NCBI GenBank assembly: GCA_018292915.2
Contig: JACVVK020000213.1
Coordinates: forward strand, 771,501 to 835,500
Origin: Batillaria attramentaria
Lineage: Eukaryota; Mollusca; Gastropoda; Batillariidae
Reading direction: 5' to 3'
Length of the DNA stretch: 64,000 nucleotides
Shown one piece after another: positions 59,477-64,000 of the stretch; positions within the stretch are counted from its first letter, which is position 1, and each line of letters begins with the position of its first letter. Both the position numbers and the translations under genes were made by a program. Below the pieces are notes generated by a model. It did not search any database. It was given only the letters and a program-made list of their open reading frames with translations, and was not told the origin of the DNA.

Positions 59477-62400
59477 ATCTGAAGATTTCTAGCAAAAATG
59501 TGATTTTCGCATGGGCTTTAGGAGTTAACTATTTACTTATTTAAAGGCCAAACAGGATGAACTGGTTGTTTGACGACCGCAAATTATTTGTCTAGTATCC
59601 TGACAAGCTGACTACCCACTACATGTAACTGGATGTAATCGGTCTCTGCTGACAAGACGTGTACGTTACAATCAAAACTGTACCTTTCTGTGCTGTTGGC
59701 CAAAGCAGATGAATAGCTTGATGACAATGTTAAACTGTACAGTGAGTGGAAACTGTGCACTGTGAAACAGTGAGTCAGGTTATGTACAAAAATCTCAAGC
59801 GGTAACCTGCTATGTGATGCACAAACAGTGAACAGCCCTTTGACTTACGTTCATCAATGTTCATCACATAGTAAATGCAGAACTGTGCGAAAAACAACAC
59901 CAATTTCAACACATAGTGCACTTTTTCCTCAAATTTAGACCAAAATTGATGATGTGTTCTATTCTCAAAATAAAACATTTTTAATAATCTGACTTCTGCA
60001 AAGCAAATGGATGATGTATGCTAATCAGTAATCTCCAAGATTTCTTTGCGGGGGAAAAAACAAAAATTCAATCGGAAATGCTATGCTGTAACTGGCACTA
60101 AATTTATTTCAACTGCGTGTGCAACCACATTATGTGTATATGTTCATTATGTCACTCAAAGCAGTATGACATGATTTCTGTGATCCAATGAAATATGTTC
60201 AATCTTTTTTTTTTCTTAAAAAAAAACAACAAAAAACATGGGACCCATGTCTCTACCAAAGCAGGTTTCAGCGGTAAAAGTGCAGCTGTAGATCCTTATT
60301 TTGGGCAGTCATGCTCGGGGTCACCTAATTTTATCATCTGCTGGCAAACAGTTCAATGTCTGAATGGGAACTCATCCTGACTTTTCACCCCTGTGAGTTT
60401 TTGCAACATACTGAAAGCAACAATGATAAGTTCAGAAGAAACTTTTGAAGGTCACAACTGTAGGGCACTGGAAAGTTCTAGTGATTACAAAACTGCGTTG
60501 AACAAGTCTTGTACACTAACATGTGCAATCCCATAATACACAGCAATGAACTGGCTTCGCTAGTACTGTATCCCTGTGGGAAACCACAGTTGTGATGTAC
60601 ATGTATCCTTTCCCTTATCAGCACACACAGTCCCAGAATAGTTAATCACAGACTACCATGTATAATGTTAAACAAAAGTAATATCTACTGAAAATTGCAC
60701 ATGTATCTGCTGTACTAAATTTTTGAGAAAAAATAAAAATAAAATAAATAAATAAATAAAGGAGAACAAAACACAACATGTCCATGTACAAACAACACTA
60801 ACACCAATCCTCCTACTTGTAAAGGTACATTTCTGACCGGAAAAAAGCATGATGACTAACAACTGATTTTTGTTCAGTTTAACATATCACTAAGAAGACT
60901 TTGTCTGATAAACTTGAATGATCCCTTACTTTGAGAAGAAGTAAAATTACAACAAGAATGTACGACCCAGTGATACAAGTCAATCTATGCTGGTCTGGTG
61001 AACTGTTTTAACCAAGCCAGGGTTCAAATTACATACTTTTAAACAAAAGAAAACAGAGAAAGGTGCACCTAGCCTCCCACACGCACACCCACACACACAA
61101 CTGCTCAATATATATCTAATTATGACACTAACATCCTCACACTGTCCGACACATCTATACCATCTCTAGATGGTTTCCTTGCAGTAAAAGAAAAACAACA
61201 AAAAAAATTCACCAGTATAACCATCATCACAGTAAAACAATGGAGCAACTGAAACTGACAGACTCATCACAATCGTGCCGCAATCAGGAACAGGAACATA
61301 CAAATACCGGAGCAAATCAATTTACAAATCTCAAAACTGCGTGGAAATTAGTGACACAAAATGTGCATCTGCAGAGTTGACAGATAATGGGAGTAAATGT
61401 ACTTCTCCATCTAATGAATACTCCACAGTATTTGTAGTCTGATTAGCGAGTTTGTTATTCAAAGTCTTCCATGAGACAAAAGTCACAATTGAAAAACAAT
61501 ATCGTGAACTAGAAAACTAGTTCGTTGCTGCCACATGCAGTCCGCGAGTGTAAGTCCAAGACTGAGCTTCCAAGTCTCTCGAACAGCCACAGATGTGCAA
61601 CAGCCAAAAATGCTGCCATGAGCATCTGCGGTACATTCCTTTTTCCATTCTCAACATGTGACAGCAAACTTTTTACAGCAGTCCATCTCCAACATTGCAA
61701 AACATGCAGAATTTTGTATTCATCATGCACAGCAATCACGGAAAATTTCCCCATCAACAACACACAGCACGGACCTCCAGCCATAGAGCGTCCAGCCACT
61801 CCCAGCATGCTTTGCACAGATCACCAGCGATGGCTACTTAACTGATCACAGACACAGACGAATATTTTCTTCTTCCAAGATCCAAAAAAGAGCATGAGTG
61901 TGTTTATATCTGTGGTCCGAGGTTGAGTATTCCCAGCTGAGCATCGCAATGGGTTATACGGAGCTGATGATTGTGGTATCACTGGAACAAACAGAAACAG
62001 CACACTGTGTCACTGACAAACAAAAAGAAAATGATGACAAACAGCTTAGGCCTGGTAAAGCTAGGGCCCAGGAGCACAGTGAAACTGAAAGATGAAAAGC
62101 ACCAATGTTTATCATATCAAACTGCCTGCTGGTGCAAGCCCTTTGAAAGATATGCTAAAGAACACAGACACAGAAGTTCAGTACCTGGTATTGCAAAACA
62201 GAACAGAACATATCAGCAGCAACAACAAAACCAAAGGAGGAAAAAAAAGGAAAAAATATAAACAGATAAAGAAAAAAAGAAGAAGAAAGAAACAGAGAAA
62301 AAAAAAAGAAAAGCAAAAAAGTTAATTAAAAAAAAAAAAAAAACCATTCATTTTTTTAATGTTAAAAGTTAATCTATATAAACTTTCTTTAAAACAAATC

Positions 62401-64000
62401 TCCAATAAATTAAAGGAAGGACTCATAACTTGACAATGCACCAAACTGTATATATCTTCTTATACATGAACACAAATTAGTGTGCATCTGTACACTGAAA
62501 AAAAACAAAAAAAAAACCAACCCGCTACATGTACCACATTCTCTGAAAAATCGGTTACAAGTCATGTGATGAAAAAGTGATTATCATGCCTAAATTACAC
62601 AGCTGTACACAGACAAACACTGATACATAAGCACTGTATGCACATCAAACCAGCATACAGTCAGCAAAAGCATTTTATGAATTACACAACAAACAGTCTT
62701 CATTGAGTATACTCGCCAATAAGACAGTTACTCCTGAATTTCCCTATCTCCTGTGCTTTCTTAACACTTTTAGTGCCACTGTCTATGAATCGGATGCACC
62801 ATCTTGATTAGTGACTGGCGGATTCATGCTAGACAGGAAGTATGCCATACACGTTATAATGGTACATGTACATGTGAACGGACACACACTTGTACCCTAC
62901 TTCTGATTCATACAAAGCTGCTCCACAGTGTGACAGACATTAATTTTACTGCCAACTGGTAAAGAGGCCGAAGTGTCATGGATTTTATATGCACTTACAC
63001 ACTTTCAGTTCTACAATCTGATGGCAAACACACTCTAATGAGTCCAAAGGCCATAGGCACTGCCAGCCTGTTATGATTCCGTCAGCCACAGTAACAACTG
63101 AACTATATGAGACTGTCAGTACATGTACATCAATCCTACATATACTATAGTTCTACTTCCTGCATACAGTACTACACTATGTGTAGTACATGAAGTATTT
63201 TGACGCCAGCGACGTACACGTATGTATCAAGCATGTGGTGTGGCAGTAAAAGTGTTCTAAGCAGAACCTCAAGCAGGCAACACGGACCAAATCACCCAAA
63301 ACCATTTCTGTGTCTTTGAGGAAAAGGACGAATGTGATAAGATTAGACAGAACAGGCAACGGAGTGCAATGTGAAAGTTGTGTTAGTGTCTTTGCACCAG
63401 CCCCTGGGATCACATACACACTGAACGGGGTTATTTCTGATCCATATAAATATATATAAAAGAAAGACAGGTAACAGTGAAGTCACCGTAACACTTAACA
63501 GGACTAATGCTACCATTTTAATGATTTTTACGCTCATGGATTGTTCTGTTTTTGTGATATATCTATCATCACACCACTTAGACATCTGGGTGGTGACAGT
63601 GTCTGTAATGCTGGCACTGAGCCAACAGAAGCGTACTTGATGATGCGGTGACCACACTGAGCGCTCCAGCGCAGTAAGTTGTAACAACAGCTGTAGAATC
63701 TGATTGCTCTACCATTTGTGCAAAAGTGTACATGACACAGTATTGCATTAAGAACTGTACTAATCATCCAGGTAGAGTAGTTTGAGTGTACAGGTGAATT
63801 CACAAGCGAAACTGTTCCAAAACATGTTGGTTTAGCAAAGAGGGAATTAGCTCGTCTGAACAGCAATTACAACAATGAACGGATTTGATTGGATTATATG
63901 TAGAGCAGGGCCATTGTACTGCTAATACTGTACATGTATCAGCTTCAGTGTCATGTTAAATAAGCTGATGTTGGTGTGGCACAAGGGTGTGGGTGTTTGG

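Larger units (their letters stand above)
55606..64000 (-). other. About 8.4 kb without recognised exons; possible long 3' UTR
   Basis: Open frames here are short and lack domain features on both strands. SINEs and long microsatellites, frequent elsewhere in the window, are nearly absent, and TACATGTA-type words are common. Together with the polyadenylation signal at 55600 this suggests the 3' UTR of a minus-strand gene whose coding exons lie to the right. An alternative is an ordinary gene-poor spacer. One hairpin (59358-59476) and one R3 copy are listed separately. Confidence 0.35.

Noticed and set aside
63177..63866. Three overlapping minus-strand frames near the right edge, some Cys-rich
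   Set aside because: They overlap each other in different frames, show no EGF or other ordered Cys pattern, and have no clear splice structure.

Overview
The window looks like nuclear DNA from a marine mollusc, most likely a gastropod. The evidence is short coding exons with GT/AG introns, abundant long (GT)n/(CA)n and (GA)n microsatellites, tRNA-derived SINEs, CR1/L2-type non-LTR retrotransposons, and a family of secreted proteins built like von Willebrand factor D and EGF domain-containing protein (VWDE). The species is an inference and cannot be fixed from this sequence.

Layout. Four VWDE-like paralogues fill 0.4-53 kb, two on the plus strand and then two on the minus strand (A> B> <C <D). 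Gene A (446-10572, +) is the 3' part of a gene that begins left of the window and carries a 184-residue EGF module twice. Gene B (11593-18334 coding, +) is a short paralogue that has lost the D8C exons and everything from the EGF onward; its stop lies 4 nt before its last splice junction and it keeps the ancestral terminal exon at 19745-19930. Gene C (20853-34307, -) and gene D (35934-52961, -) are complete by my reading, with 23 and 22 coding exons and about 1105 and 1070 residues. All exon models are phase-consistent from start to stop, and most intron positions and phases are shared between paralogues.

Domain plan of C and D: signal peptide; uromodulin-type D8C module (two exons); a small ephrin-receptor-like Cys motif; an Ig-like segment; an N-glycosylated linker; a vWD domain; an acidic linker with a possible basic processing site; an EGF; and a C-terminal Cys-rich block. 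These should be secreted extracellular proteins. A role in matrix, egg coat or immune recognition is speculation.

Mobile DNA sits in introns and spacers: a tRNA-Arg-like SINE family (several copies, three with clear target duplications), a second tRNA-headed SINE of about 500 bp, a nearly open CR1-group LINE with a nested SINE in a gene A intron, L2-like LINE 3' ends in gene D introns, foldback elements, a 52-bp minisatellite and an unclassified dispersed repeat.

From 53 to 64 kb I see no convincing coding exon. A reverse-strand polyadenylation signal with a downstream GU tract near 55.6 kb suggests that 55.6-64 kb may be the long 3' UTR of a minus-strand gene whose coding part lies beyond the right edge.
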